NCBI GenBank assembly: GCA_947501355.1
Contig: CANMVA010000001.1
Span: 1,496,001-1,560,000, forward strand
DNA: 64,000 nucleotides
DNA from: an uncultured Paracoccaceae bacterium
GTDB lineage: Bacteria; Pseudomonadota; Alphaproteobacteria; Rhodobacterales; Rhodobacteraceae
Direction of reading: 5' to 3'
Shown here: positions 34,046 through 41,777 of the stretch, piece after piece
Layout of the letters: every line of letters begins with the position of its first letter
Numbering within the stretch: position 1 is the first letter of the stretch
Made by a program: the position numbers and the translations under genes
Notes under the pieces: generated by a model
What the model was told of the DNA's origin: nothing
Seen by the model: the letters and a program-made list of their open reading frames with translations, nothing else
The model's database searches: none

Positions 34046-35107
34046 TCAGACTGCAGGCATCTGTTGGGTGGCGCAGTGAATTCCGCCGCCGAGTTCGCCG
34101 AGCGGATCGACATTCAGCACGACAATTTCGCGGCCCGGATAGTGGCGGTGAAGCGCCGAGACGGCCTCCGCATCGGCGGCCGGATCGCCAAACTGCGCGG
34201 CAATCACCGCGCCGTTGCAGACATAGTAATTCGCGTAGGACGCCACGAAATCCAACGCCCTGATCCGGCGTTTTGTTGGCTCAGGGATCACATCCACATC
34301 AAGCCCCGCCGCGATCAGCGCGTCACGGGTTTCAACGGCGGCCCTGTGAAACGGATCATCCGTGTCAGGCCGCTTGGGCAGGTTCATCAGGACACGCCCC
34401 GGCCCGGTAAAGCGCGCCAAGCTGTCGATATGGTAATCGGTGATGTCTTCGCCCCAGACACCTGGGCTCCAGATCATGCGGGTCGCGCCATAGGCGGCCA
34501 GCAGGCGCGCCTCGACCGCGTTGCGGTCCAGCCCGGGATTGCGGTTGTCGTTCACCCACGAGCTTTCATGGGCCATCAGCAGCCCATGTCCGTCTTGCTC
34601 GACCCCGCCTGCTTCGCCTTTCAGCCCGGAGGGGAGCAATGGCAGCCCAAGCCGCTGTGCACAGCGCGCCGCAATCTGGCTGTCACGCGCGTTCACTTGC
34701 TTTTCGCCCCATCCGTTGAACTGGATATGGCGCACGGCCAGGTCTCCGGCAGCATTGCGCACAAAGATCGGCCCGGCATCGCGGCACCACAGGTCTTCGG
34801 TGGGGATGTCCCACAGCGTTACTGCATCCGAGAGTTTGCGCCGGGCCTTGGCATGATCGCCCGCGGCGGCCAGCATCGTGACCGGTTCAAAGTCCGAGAT
34901 TGCGTTGGCGATATCGGCGATGGTCTGCTGGGTCATCTCCAGAAAGATGCGGTCGGGATGCACGCGGCGGTTCACGGGCCATTGCATGAAGGTCCGCTGA
35001 TGCGGGGCCTCTTCGGCAGGCACATAGAACCCGTCTTGCGCGGCGAAAGTGCGGGGTGCGTGCGCTGCCAAGGCGGCTCCTCCTGCGATGAATTTGCGCC
35101 GGTGCAT
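34046..35107 (-). CDS. aguA: Agmatine deiminase family protein with Tat-like leader
   Basis: 353 residues of the peptidylarginine/agmatine deiminase family. Expected residues are present: DLWCRDAGPIFV, the WSPGVWGEDITDYHIDSLAR acid/histidine motif, and the catalytic cysteine in GGGIHCATQQMP at the C-terminus. It should convert agmatine to N-carbamoylputrescine and ammonia. The N-terminus MHRRKFIAGGAALAAHAPRTFA looks like a twin-arginine export signal, unusual because most relatives are cytosolic. I start at ATG 35107 preceded by AAAGGACC. It is a single gene, divergent from dusA. Confidence 0.87.
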   Translation of the reverse strand: MHRRKFIAGGAALAAHAPRTFAAQDGFYVPAEEAPHQRTFMQWPVNRRVHPDRIFLEMTQQTIADIANAISDFEPVTMLAAAGDHAKARRKLSDAVTLWDIPTEDLWCRDAGPIFVRNAAGDLAVRHIQFNGWGEKQVNARDSQIAARCAQRLGLPLLPSGLKGEAGGVEQDGHGLLMAHESSWVNDNRNPGLDRNAVEARLLAAYGATRMIWSPGVWGEDITDYHIDSLARFTGPGRVLMNLPKRPDTDDPFHRAAVETRDALIAAGLDVDVIPEPTKRRIRALDFVASYANYYVCNGAVIAAQFGDPAADAEAVSALHRHYPGREIVVLNVDPLGELGGGIHCATQQMPAV

Positions 35108-35167
35108 AAGGGTCCTTTTGGGATGTGACTGGTTCAGTCGCTGGCTTTTCAGGCAACCCTGTCCTAC

Positions 35168-36178
35168 ATGGGCGGCATGAGCAAGATGCCCGCCTTGGAT
35201 GTGACACACGCCGCGCGCCTGTCGGTTGCGCCGATGATGGCGTGGACGGATGCCCATTGCCGGTATCTGCACCGGCTAATGTCGCGCCGGACGCTGCTTT
35301 ACACTGAAATGGTGACGGCTCCCGCGCTGGTGCGCGGTGGTGCGCGGCACTTGCTGCGGTTCGATCCGGCGGAGCATCCGGTGGCGTTGCAACTTGGTGG
35401 GTCGGACCCGGCAGAGTTGGCGCAAGCCGCGCGGATGGGCGCGGAAGACGGCTATGACGAGGTCAACCTGAATGTCGGCTGCCCGTCGGACCGGGTGCAA
35501 TCGGGCACGTTCGGCGCGGTTCTGATGGAGCATCCCAAGCTGGTAGCGGATTGCGTGGCCGCGATGATCGAGGCCTGCGCGGTCGAGGTGACGGTGAAAT
35601 GCCGGATCGGCGTCGATGATCAGGACCCCGAAGTGGTGTTGCCTGATTTCCTGACCCAGATCCGCGCCGCCGGTGTGCGGCGCGTGACCATTCATGCCCG
35701 CAAGGCGTGGCTGCAAGGGCTCAGCCCGAAGGAGAACCGCGATATCCCGCCGCTCGATTATGATCTGGTGGCGCGGATGAAGGTGGCGTTTCCCGATCTG
35801 CATATCAGTGTGAATGGCGGGATCACCTCGCTTGATCAGGCGCGGGGCTTTTTGCAGTCCGGGCTGGATGGCGTGATGATCGGGCGCGCGGCGTATCACA
35901 CGCCTGCTGACATTCTGCTGGACGCGGATCGGTTGATCTACGGGGAGGATCACGCAGTCGATCTGTTCGAGGTGATCGACGGTATGCGGCCCTATATTGC
36001 GCGCCATCTGGCGGAGGGGGGCAAGCTGGCGCAGGTCACGCGGCATATGCTAGGTCTCTTCCAAGGCCGTCCTGGCGCGCGGCATTGGCGGCGCGTTCTG
36101 TCGGAAGAGGGGCATAAACCCGATGCGGGTGTGCATACGCTCGACCGTGCCTTGGAGCAGGTGCGCGTGGATGCGTGA
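35168..36178 (+). CDS. dusA: tRNA-dihydrouridine synthase A
   Basis: 336 residues, the DusA class of FMN-dependent enzymes that reduce uridines in the tRNA D-loop. Visible are SVAPMMAWTDAHCRYLHRLM, the catalytic cysteine in NLNVGCPSDRVQSG, VTVKCRIGVDD and INGGITS-like VNGGITSLDQA with IGRAAYHTP. An alternative ATG lies three codons in (35177). Its last 8 bp overlap the next gene, so the two are coupled. Confidence 0.92.
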   Translation: MGGMSKMPALDVTHAARLSVAPMMAWTDAHCRYLHRLMSRRTLLYTEMVTAPALVRGGARHLLRFDPAEHPVALQLGGSDPAELAQAARMGAEDGYDEVNLNVGCPSDRVQSGTFGAVLMEHPKLVADCVAAMIEACAVEVTVKCRIGVDDQDPEVVLPDFLTQIRAAGVRRVTIHARKAWLQGLSPKENRDIPPLDYDLVARMKVAFPDLHISVNGGITSLDQARGFLQSGLDGVMIGRAAYHTPADILLDADRLIYGEDHAVDLFEVIDGMRPYIARHLAEGGKLAQVTRHMLGLFQGRPGARHWRRVLSEEGHKPDAGVHTLDRALEQVRVDA

Positions 36179-36911
36179 TTGGCAGCGCTTTGCCTATGAT
36201 CCGGGGCTGGCGCGCTGGGCAATGGCGGCCGACAGGGTCGCGACAGACGTGTTGGCCGACCCGGCGCAGGCGCATCAGTATCGGTATGGGCGCACGTGGT
36301 TCGTGGGCGTTGATGCGCTGCCCAATGCGCCCGATGGCAGCCTTGAAGGCGTGCCACTTGTCGGCAGCGTGCTGGAGGGGCTTTGGCACGGCCCGTGGCA
36401 CAGCGCGCAGCTGTCGGTCACATTTCCCGGCTATCCGCAGCGCATGGAAGGCGAAAGCGAGGGCCAGCACCGGTTTCGGGTCCACCGCGATGCGGCGCAT
36501 GTGGATGGGTTGCTGCCTATGGGCGAGACCCGCCGCCGTCACCTGATCGAACCGCACGCCTTCATTCTTGGCCTGCCGCTGAATGACGTCGCTGAGAGCC
36601 CGCTTGTGGTCTGGGAAGGGAGTGCGGCGATCATGAAGGCCGCGTTCACTGATGCGTTTGACGGTGTCGCCGCGCGCGATTGGGCCAAGGTCGATCTGAC
36701 CGAAGTTTACCAGACGGCGCGCAAACGCTGCTTTGAAAGCTGCGCCCGTGTCGCGCTGACGGCAAAGCCCGGGGAGGCACTTTTGCTGCACCGGCTGACC
36801 CTTCATGGCGTCGCGCCTTGGACAGGCTCTGAGCCCTGCGAGGAAGGCCGCCGTGTCGCCTATTTCCGTCCGCATCTGGATAACCCGGCAGACTGGCTCG
36901 CCCGGCCCTGA
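36171..36911 (+). CDS. Putative 2-oxoglutarate/Fe(II) oxygenase-like protein
   Basis: 246 residues with no name I can give with certainty. The pattern H110-x-D112 (RDAAHVDGLLP), H212 (LHRLTLHGVAPW) and R228 (EGRRVAYFRP) is the metal- and 2-oxoglutarate-binding set of Fe(II) dioxygenases (PhyH-like). The first 60 residues include YRYGRTWFVGVDALPN. It begins inside dusA (ATGCGTGA, 8-bp overlap), pointing to translational coupling. Whether it acts on RNA, a small molecule or a protein is open. Confidence 0.65.
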   Translation: MRDWQRFAYDPGLARWAMAADRVATDVLADPAQAHQYRYGRTWFVGVDALPNAPDGSLEGVPLVGSVLEGLWHGPWHSAQLSVTFPGYPQRMEGESEGQHRFRVHRDAAHVDGLLPMGETRRRHLIEPHAFILGLPLNDVAESPLVVWEGSAAIMKAAFTDAFDGVAARDWAKVDLTEVYQTARKRCFESCARVALTAKPGEALLLHRLTLHGVAPWTGSEPCEEGRRVAYFRPHLDNPADWLARP

Positions 36912-36945
36912 CTTCTTTTGTGCTCAAATACTCCCGCCGGAGGCA
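36912..36945. repeat. Dispersed 3'-flank repeat
   Basis: CTTCTTTTGTGCTCAAATAC, followed by TCCCGCCGGAGGCA, starts directly after the stop of the oxygenase-like gene. It is the closest copy to what I take as the family consensus. Confidence 0.7.
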
Positions 36946-36990
36946 AAGAGTTTTCAAAAAACTCTTTCAAAACTTTTCGAGAAAAGTTTT
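36945..36990. terminator. Two stacked AT-rich hairpins in a convergent gap
   Basis: AAAGAGTTTT (36945-36954) pairs perfectly with AAAACTCTTT (36958-36967). AAAACTTTTC (36969-36978) pairs perfectly with GAAAAGTTTT (36981-36990). Two adjacent 10-bp stems with 2-3 nt loops follow the dispersed repeat and precede the stop of the convergent DUF1289 gene by 9 bp. Both strands offer T-runs. Confidence 0.7.
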
Positions 36991-36998
36991 CCCCGCGC

Positions 36999-37238
36999 TC
37001 AGCTCAGATCAGGCGCGACACGGGCCGCCCGTCCGCCCCGGCGCTTGGCCAGACGTGGCGCGCGGGAGGGGAGGTCTTCCATCACGGCGGCACGGTCTTC
37101 CGGGGACAGACGCGACCACTGCGTGATCTCGTCGATGGAGCGCAGGCACCCGGTGCACAAACGCTCTGCCGGATGGATCACGCAGACCTTGATACAAGGG
37201 CTTTCGATCTCTGCCCGTTTCCACACTGCATCGCTCAT
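36999..37238 (-). CDS. DUF1289 protein
   Basis: 79 residues with the family cysteines in SPCIKVCVIHPAERLCTGC, followed by RSIDEITQWSRLSPEDRAAVM. The cysteine cluster probably binds a metal. Function is not established. Its start overlaps the ruvX stop by 4 bp, so it is the last gene of the ccmI-ruvX-DUF1289 run. Confidence 0.87.
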   Translation of the reverse strand: MSDAVWKRAEIESPCIKVCVIHPAERLCTGCLRSIDEITQWSRLSPEDRAAVMEDLPSRAPRLAKRRGGRAARVAPDLS

Positions 37239-37723
37239 TGACGGCTCCCCAAATGCCGGAACCGATCCAGCACGCCTTGCAGAATATAACTGGCCGCGAC
37301 GTGGTCAATGACCTCTGCGCGACGTTTTCGGGTCGTATCCGCCTCAAGCAAGGCTTTTTCGGCAGCCACCGTCGAAAGGCGCTCGTCCCAGAAGCCGATG
37401 GGCAGATCGGTCAGCCGTTCCAGATTACGCGCGAAGGCGCGGGTGGACTGGCAGCGTGGTCCTTCGCTGCCATCCATATTGCGCGGCAGGCCCAGAAGGA
37501 TGCCGCCCACATTGCGCTTTGCGATGATGTCGAGCAGAGCTGCGGCATCCACACCGAATTTCTTGCGGCGGATCGTCTCCAACGGGGTCGCGACGGACCA
37601 CAGGCTGTCCGAGATGGCCACGCCGATGGTTTTGTCGCCCAGATCCAGACCGACCAAGGCGCGGTGTGCGGGCAGGGCGGCGTGAAAGCCCTCGATATCT
37701 TCGGCAATCACGGGCTTACTCAA
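37235..37723 (-). CDS. ruvX: Putative pre-16S rRNA nuclease RuvX (YqgF)
   Basis: 162 residues with the RNase H-like fold: LVGLDLGDKTIGVAISD at the N-terminus, GGILLGLPRNMDGSEG in the middle and FWDERLSTVAAEKAL with VIDHVAASYILQ at the C-terminus. These acids are the family catalytic residues. The protein trims the 5' end of 16S rRNA and was first named as a Holliday junction resolvase. It overlaps ccmI by 8 bp and DUF1289 by 4 bp. Confidence 0.93.
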   Translation of the reverse strand: MSKPVIAEDIEGFHAALPAHRALVGLDLGDKTIGVAISDSLWSVATPLETIRRKKFGVDAAALLDIIAKRNVGGILLGLPRNMDGSEGPRCQSTRAFARNLERLTDLPIGFWDERLSTVAAEKALLEADTTRKRRAEVIDHVAASYILQGVLDRFRHLGSRQ

Positions 37724-38939
37724 TCAGGCCAGCGGCGGTGGCGGCCTGGCGGATCGTGGCAAGCGCGCCGCGATTGCCCTGAAAGACGATCTGCGCCTCG
37801 GCGTAGATTGCCTTGGCCTGATCGTCATCACCCAAGGCACCAAGGGCGCGGATCAACTGCCCCCATTCAACGGGTGTGCCACCGTCGTTTGCCAAACGGT
37901 CCGACAGGCCCGTCACCATGCCCTGGATCATCGCCTGACGCTCTTGCGGCGTCATGTCGGCGGCGTTGGCGACATCCTCGGCGGAGGGGCCACGAGGCGC
38001 GGCAGAGGGTTCCAGCTCAAACGCGATGCCTGCGCGCAAGGCCAGATCCTCGATCTGCGCGCGAATGGGGGGGATCCAGATCGCGTCATCGGGACCTTCC
38101 AGCAGCAACTGTTCCCACAATTTGAACGCCAGATCAGGCCGCCCGATCTGCGAATAAAGCTGCCCCGAATAGTAGCGCGCAGCCCCATTGGTGGGGTCCA
38201 TCTGCAAGGCGCGTGCCAACGCCCTTTCGGCTTCGGGGGAGACATAGCCCCCCGCCGCCAGAACCAGCATATCGGCAAGATTGGCATAATCCTCCGCCTC
38301 GGCCTGATCGCCCAGAGCGGTGATCAATTGGGCCTGCACCTGGTGGGCGGCGTTGAAATTGCCGAGAGAGGCTTCGTTGCTGGCCAACAGCCGCAGCCCG
38401 CGGACATCGCCCGGACGTTCGGCAACAGCCGCGCGGAGCTGATCGACCAGTTCCAGATAAGCCGGATCGCGCCCAATCGTGGGGGGTGCTTCGACACCGG
38501 CCTGCGCCTCGGCATCGGCCTGGCTGGGGCGGTTCTCGCGCACCTCCTGCGCCATCTCCAGGCGCGCCTGATGCGGCAGGTCGCCATAGCCCGGCGCGCC
38601 GAGGCTGAGATAGGTCCAATAGCTGATCCCGATCGTGGCCGCCGCCAGCATCGCGATCATCGGCCCATTGGCGCGCCCCGAGCGGGTCTGCTGGGTGTCG
38701 TCTTGCCGCTTGCGGTCGGCCTCAAGGATGCGGCGCGATACTTCCGTGCGCACCTGCTCAGCTTCTTCTGCGGTCAGAACCTTGCGGGCCAGATCACGCT
38801 CCACCTCGGCCAGTTGGTCGCGGTAAATCTGCAGATCATACTCCGCTTCCGAGCCTTCGGTGGCGCGCGCATGCAGCACGGCGCGCGCCATCAAAATGAC
38901 GACGACGGCACTTAGCGCTGCTGTCACGATCCAGAACAT
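37716..38939 (-). CDS. ccmI: Cytochrome c biogenesis protein CcmI
   Basis: 407 residues: N-terminal membrane helix (MFWIVTAALSAVVVILMARA), a cytoplasmic loop with QIYRDQLAEVERDLARKVLT, a second helix near residue 95-110, then a periplasmic TPR domain (about 150-300). CcmI hands apocytochrome c to the heme lyase. It leads the leftward run with ruvX. Its presence fits the c-type cytochromes in this window (PuuD and the di-heme protein). Confidence 0.92.
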   Translation of the reverse strand: MFWIVTAALSAVVVILMARAVLHARATEGSEAEYDLQIYRDQLAEVERDLARKVLTAEEAEQVRTEVSRRILEADRKRQDDTQQTRSGRANGPMIAMLAAATIGISYWTYLSLGAPGYGDLPHQARLEMAQEVRENRPSQADAEAQAGVEAPPTIGRDPAYLELVDQLRAAVAERPGDVRGLRLLASNEASLGNFNAAHQVQAQLITALGDQAEAEDYANLADMLVLAAGGYVSPEAERALARALQMDPTNGAARYYSGQLYSQIGRPDLAFKLWEQLLLEGPDDAIWIPPIRAQIEDLALRAGIAFELEPSAAPRGPSAEDVANAADMTPQERQAMIQGMVTGLSDRLANDGGTPVEWGQLIRALGALGDDDQAKAIYAEAQIVFQGNRGALATIRQAATAAGLIE

Positions 38940-39139
38940 CAGGTTCTCTCTCCAACCGGTTTCAGCACCATGTATATCCTGCGTTAAGGATGCAAAACCC
39001 CCACGGGTTTTTTGCCGCGCTTTTTTGGAACGATGTCGTGAATTCAGGGTCTTTTGCCGCTTGTGGTTCGCCTGCGCAAAAGGTTCCCTTTAGAAAGAGC
39101 AGCAGGTCCTTTTTTGCCGTGCCGGGAGTCGTCCGTTCC
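38940..39139. promoter_or_regulatory. Divergent ccmI / soxB upstream region
   Basis: 200 bp without a gene. A hairpin, AAAACCC-CCAC-GGGTTTT (38994-39011), followed by T-runs, lies 130 bp before soxB and could act as an attenuator for soxB or insulate ccmI. No other clear site was seen. The open frame running into soxB here has no ribosome site and reads poorly. Confidence 0.4.
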
Positions 39140-40387
39140 ATGAAGCGCTATTCCGCCTTTGCCGTTGCCCGTGAAGCCTTCCGCCATCATGCCGGATGGG
39201 AACGGGCGTGGCGCAATCCTGAGCCGAAAAAATCCTATGATGTGATCATTATCGGGGCGGGCGGTCATGGTCTGGCGACGGCGTTCTGGCTGGGCAAGAA
39301 CCACGGCATCACCAACGTTGCGGTGATCGAGAGAGGCTGGCTTGGCGGCGGCAATACGGGCCGCAACACGACGATCATCCGGTCGAACTACCTGCAGGAC
39401 CCGTCGGCAGCGATCTACGAGAAATCCCGGTCGCTCTATGAGACGATGTCACAGGACGTGAATTACAACATCATGTTCTCCCCGCGCGGTGTGATGATGC
39501 TGGCGCAAACCCATCACGAGGTGCGCGGCTATCTGCGGACCGAGCATGCCAACAACCTGCAAGGTGTGGCGACCACGTTCATCGGCCCTGAGAAGGTCAA
39601 GGAGCTGTGCCCGATCATCAATATCGACGGGCCGCGCTATCCGGTTCTGGGGGCTTTGTGGCAACCGCGCGGCGGCACGGCGCGGCATGACGCTGTGGCT
39701 TGGGGCTACGCGCGGGCGTGCTCGGACATGGGGATGGATATTATCCAGCAATGCGAGGTGACTGCCGTGCGCCAAGAGGGCGGGCAGGTCACGGGTGTCG
39801 AGACCACCAAGGGCGAGATTGGCTGCAACAAGCTGGGTATTGTCGTGGCGGGTCATTCGGGCGTGTTGGCCGAGATGGCGGGCTTCCGGCTGCCGCTGGA
39901 AAGCGTGGCGTTACAGGCGTTGGTGTCAGAGCCGATCAAACCCTGCATGGATGTGGTCGTGATGGCCAACACGGTGCACGGCTATATGAGCCAGTCCGAC
40001 AAGGGCGAGATGGTGATAGGCGGTGGCACGGACGGGTATAACAATTACACCCAGCGCGGCTCGTTTCATCATATCGAGGAAACGGTGCGAGCGCTGATTG
40101 AGACGTTCCCGATGATCTCCCGCCTGAAAATGCTGCGCCAGTGGGGCGGGATTGTGGACGTGACCGGGGACCGCTCGCCGATCATTGGCAAGACGCCTCT
40201 CGGCAATTGCTTCATCAATTGCGGCTGGGGGACCGGGGGCTTCAAGGCCATTCCGGGGTCCGGTTGGGCCACGGCGGAGATGATCGCTAAGGGCGAGCCG
40301 GGGCCGCTGGCGGCGGAGTTCGGGATGGACCGTTTCAAGGAAGGGCGCTTCATTGACGAGAGCGTTGCGGCCGGGGTGGCGCACTAG
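39140..40387 (+). CDS. soxB: Sarcosine oxidase, beta subunit
   Basis: 415 residues. FAD-binding motif YDVIIIGAGGHGLATAFWLG at about 31-50, followed by NTGRNTTIIRSNYL; C-terminal WGGIVDVTGDRSPIIGKTP and GWGTGGFKAIPGSGWATAEM are family marks. This subunit carries the noncovalent FAD site and part of the covalent FMN site and oxidises sarcosine to glycine. I start at ATG 39140 (MKRYSAF), 50 codons into the open frame, where homology begins. Normally soxD follows at once; here three small genes intervene. Confidence 0.93.
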   Translation: MKRYSAFAVAREAFRHHAGWERAWRNPEPKKSYDVIIIGAGGHGLATAFWLGKNHGITNVAVIERGWLGGGNTGRNTTIIRSNYLQDPSAAIYEKSRSLYETMSQDVNYNIMFSPRGVMMLAQTHHEVRGYLRTEHANNLQGVATTFIGPEKVKELCPIINIDGPRYPVLGALWQPRGGTARHDAVAWGYARACSDMGMDIIQQCEVTAVRQEGGQVTGVETTKGEIGCNKLGIVVAGHSGVLAEMAGFRLPLESVALQALVSEPIKPCMDVVVMANTVHGYMSQSDKGEMVIGGGTDGYNNYTQRGSFHHIEETVRALIETFPMISRLKMLRQWGGIVDVTGDRSPIIGKTPLGNCFINCGWGTGGFKAIPGSGWATAEMIAKGEPGPLAAEFGMDRFKEGRFIDESVAAGVAH

Positions 40388-40753
40388 ATGGCAGGGATAA
40401 AGTTATCAGATTTTGTAGCGGAAACACTCGCCAGCATCTCAGACGGCGTACGCAAAGCGCAAGACCATTCCCGTAGGAATGGTGGAGTGCCTATCGCGCC
40501 TGGTAGTGTAGATGGGCAACCGAGAACAGACGGCGATCAATTAGTAAAGTTTGATATCCTCATTGAGGTGAACAACGCATCTTCGGTAAATGGGCAAGGA
40601 GAGCTTGGCGGCCCCGTTGTTTCAATCATAGCAGGTTCGGCTAGCTTAGAAGGGGACCGTAGAAAGGAAGCATCGACGAGCCAGCGCGTCGAGTTTTCCG
40701 TTCCGATGCATTTCAATATGAGTTGGATGTCGGCGCGGGACACAACCGAATGA
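40388..40753 (+). CDS. Orphan hypothetical protein inserted in the sarcosine oxidase operon
   Basis: 121 residues, unrecognised. The N-terminus (MAGIKLSDFVAETLASISDGVRKAQ) is an amphipathic helix, a Gly/Pro linker follows, then beta-strand-like stretches (LVKFDILIEVNN, RVEFSVPMHFN). Shape and size recall small stand-alone accessory proteins such as those of the trypco2 type, but I cannot assign it. The DNA is clearly AT-richer than its neighbours and uses codons rare nearby (TTA, ATA, GTA, AGA). It starts on the base after the soxB stop with no ribosome site of its own. It reads as a recent acquisition. Confidence 0.65.
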   Translation: MAGIKLSDFVAETLASISDGVRKAQDHSRRNGGVPIAPGSVDGQPRTDGDQLVKFDILIEVNNASSVNGQGELGGPVVSIIAGSASLEGDRRKEASTSQRVEFSVPMHFNMSWMSARDTTE

Positions 40754-40874
40754 GGAAGTCACATTTCTTTCGGGTGCTCGCTGCTGAGGCTCCTTGGGAA
40801 ACTGTTATATCTCCCACCTTGATCCCACGCCAACCCCGCTTATCTGTCTGTCACGAACAGACGGAGCGACCCAA

Positions 40875-41021
40875 ATGGCACAGAAATTCCCTGCATTCGC
40901 TGGCTTCGCCGCTGGCATCGTCATCACGCTTGCGGCAGGCGCGCTGGGCACGGTCATGTTCAATGGCACCGGTCTCAGCGATACGCGCGCGCCGTCCGAG
41001 GTTATCTACCCGAACTTCTGA
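40875..41021 (+). CDS. Small single-pass membrane protein
   Basis: 48 residues, MAQKFPAFAGFAAGIVITLA at the start, with one membrane segment at about 8-30 and a short polar tail ending SEVIYPNF. ACGGAGCG precedes the ATG at a good distance. GC content is back to the local level, so it is not part of the foreign segment. It lies between soxB and soxD; whether it belongs to the oxidase system is unknown. Confidence 0.6.
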   Translation: MAQKFPAFAGFAAGIVITLAAGALGTVMFNGTGLSDTRAPSEVIYPNF

Positions 41022-41153
41022 TCCGGCAAAGGCTTGCCCATCGCAAAACCCGCTTTTGGCTGGGCTTTGCGCAAATGCGCCGGGGAAATCCGCTTATATT
41101 GAGCCTGAGTGTGGCTCTGCTTTGGTGAGGTCTCATGGAAAGGAGACCACATC

Positions 41154-41363
41154 ATGTCCGACTACACTCCAGGCCGCACAGGCCAAAGCGAAAGCGGCGG
41201 CGCTAAGGGACTTCTTTTGGCTGTCCTGGCCATCATCGCAGTTATTGCGGTGCTCGGCTTTTTCGGCGCAGGCTCTGCGCCCACGGGCGACGGCACGGCT
41301 CCGGCTGCTGAAGAGGCGGCCCCGGCAGCTACCGAGACCGCTCCGGTCGCGCCTACACAATAA
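41154..41363 (+). CDS. Small membrane protein with Ala/Pro/Glu-rich tail
   Basis: 69 residues: a polar N-terminus (MSDYTPGRTGQSESGGAKG), a membrane helix (LLLAVLAIIAVIAVLGFFGA) and a low-complexity periplasmic tail rich in Ala, Pro, Thr and Glu. GAAAGGAGACC gives a strong ribosome site. The tail resembles those of small envelope proteins. No function can be read from it. Confidence 0.65.
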   Translation: MSDYTPGRTGQSESGGAKGLLLAVLAIIAVIAVLGFFGAGSAPTGDGTAPAAEEAAPAATETAPVAPTQ

Positions 41364-41447
41364 CGATCAACACCACTCACGAACCGCGGAAGGCGGGCGC
41401 TTTGCGGCGTCCGCCTTTTGCGTGTCTGCTTTTGACGGAGCATGCCC

Positions 41448-41777
41448 ATGCTGATGCTGAAATGCCCTTATTGCGGGGTCGTTGCGGATGAAACGGAGCT
41501 GTCGCCCGGCGGGCAGGCGCATCTGACGCGGTTTGGGCCGGGCGCCTCGGACGAAGATTTCGAGAGCTATCTGTTCATGCGCGAGAACCCGAAGGGCGTG
41601 CATTTCGAACGCTGGCGGCATTCGAACGGCTGCGGCAAGTGGTTTCACGCGGCGCGCTGCACGGCGACGTTAGAGGTGTTTGGGACCTATAGCGCGCAGA
41701 CGGTTGAGCCGCCCGAAGAGGTGCGCGCGGCGATTACGGCCAAGCGGCCCGGTTGGTCTTGGGGAGAGTTCTCATGA
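41448..41777 (+). CDS. soxD: Sarcosine oxidase, delta subunit
   Basis: 109 residues. The zinc site of this subunit is visible as CPYCG near the start and RHSNGCGKWFH in the second half. It bridges the alpha and beta subunits of the heterotetramer. I chose ATG 41448 because GGAG lies 7 bp upstream; the ATG at 41442 is only 1 bp from that site. The stop overlaps the soxA start (ATGA). Confidence 0.92.
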   Translation: MLMLKCPYCGVVADETELSPGGQAHLTRFGPGASDEDFESYLFMRENPKGVHFERWRHSNGCGKWFHAARCTATLEVFGTYSAQTVEPPEEVRAAITAKRPGWSWGEFS

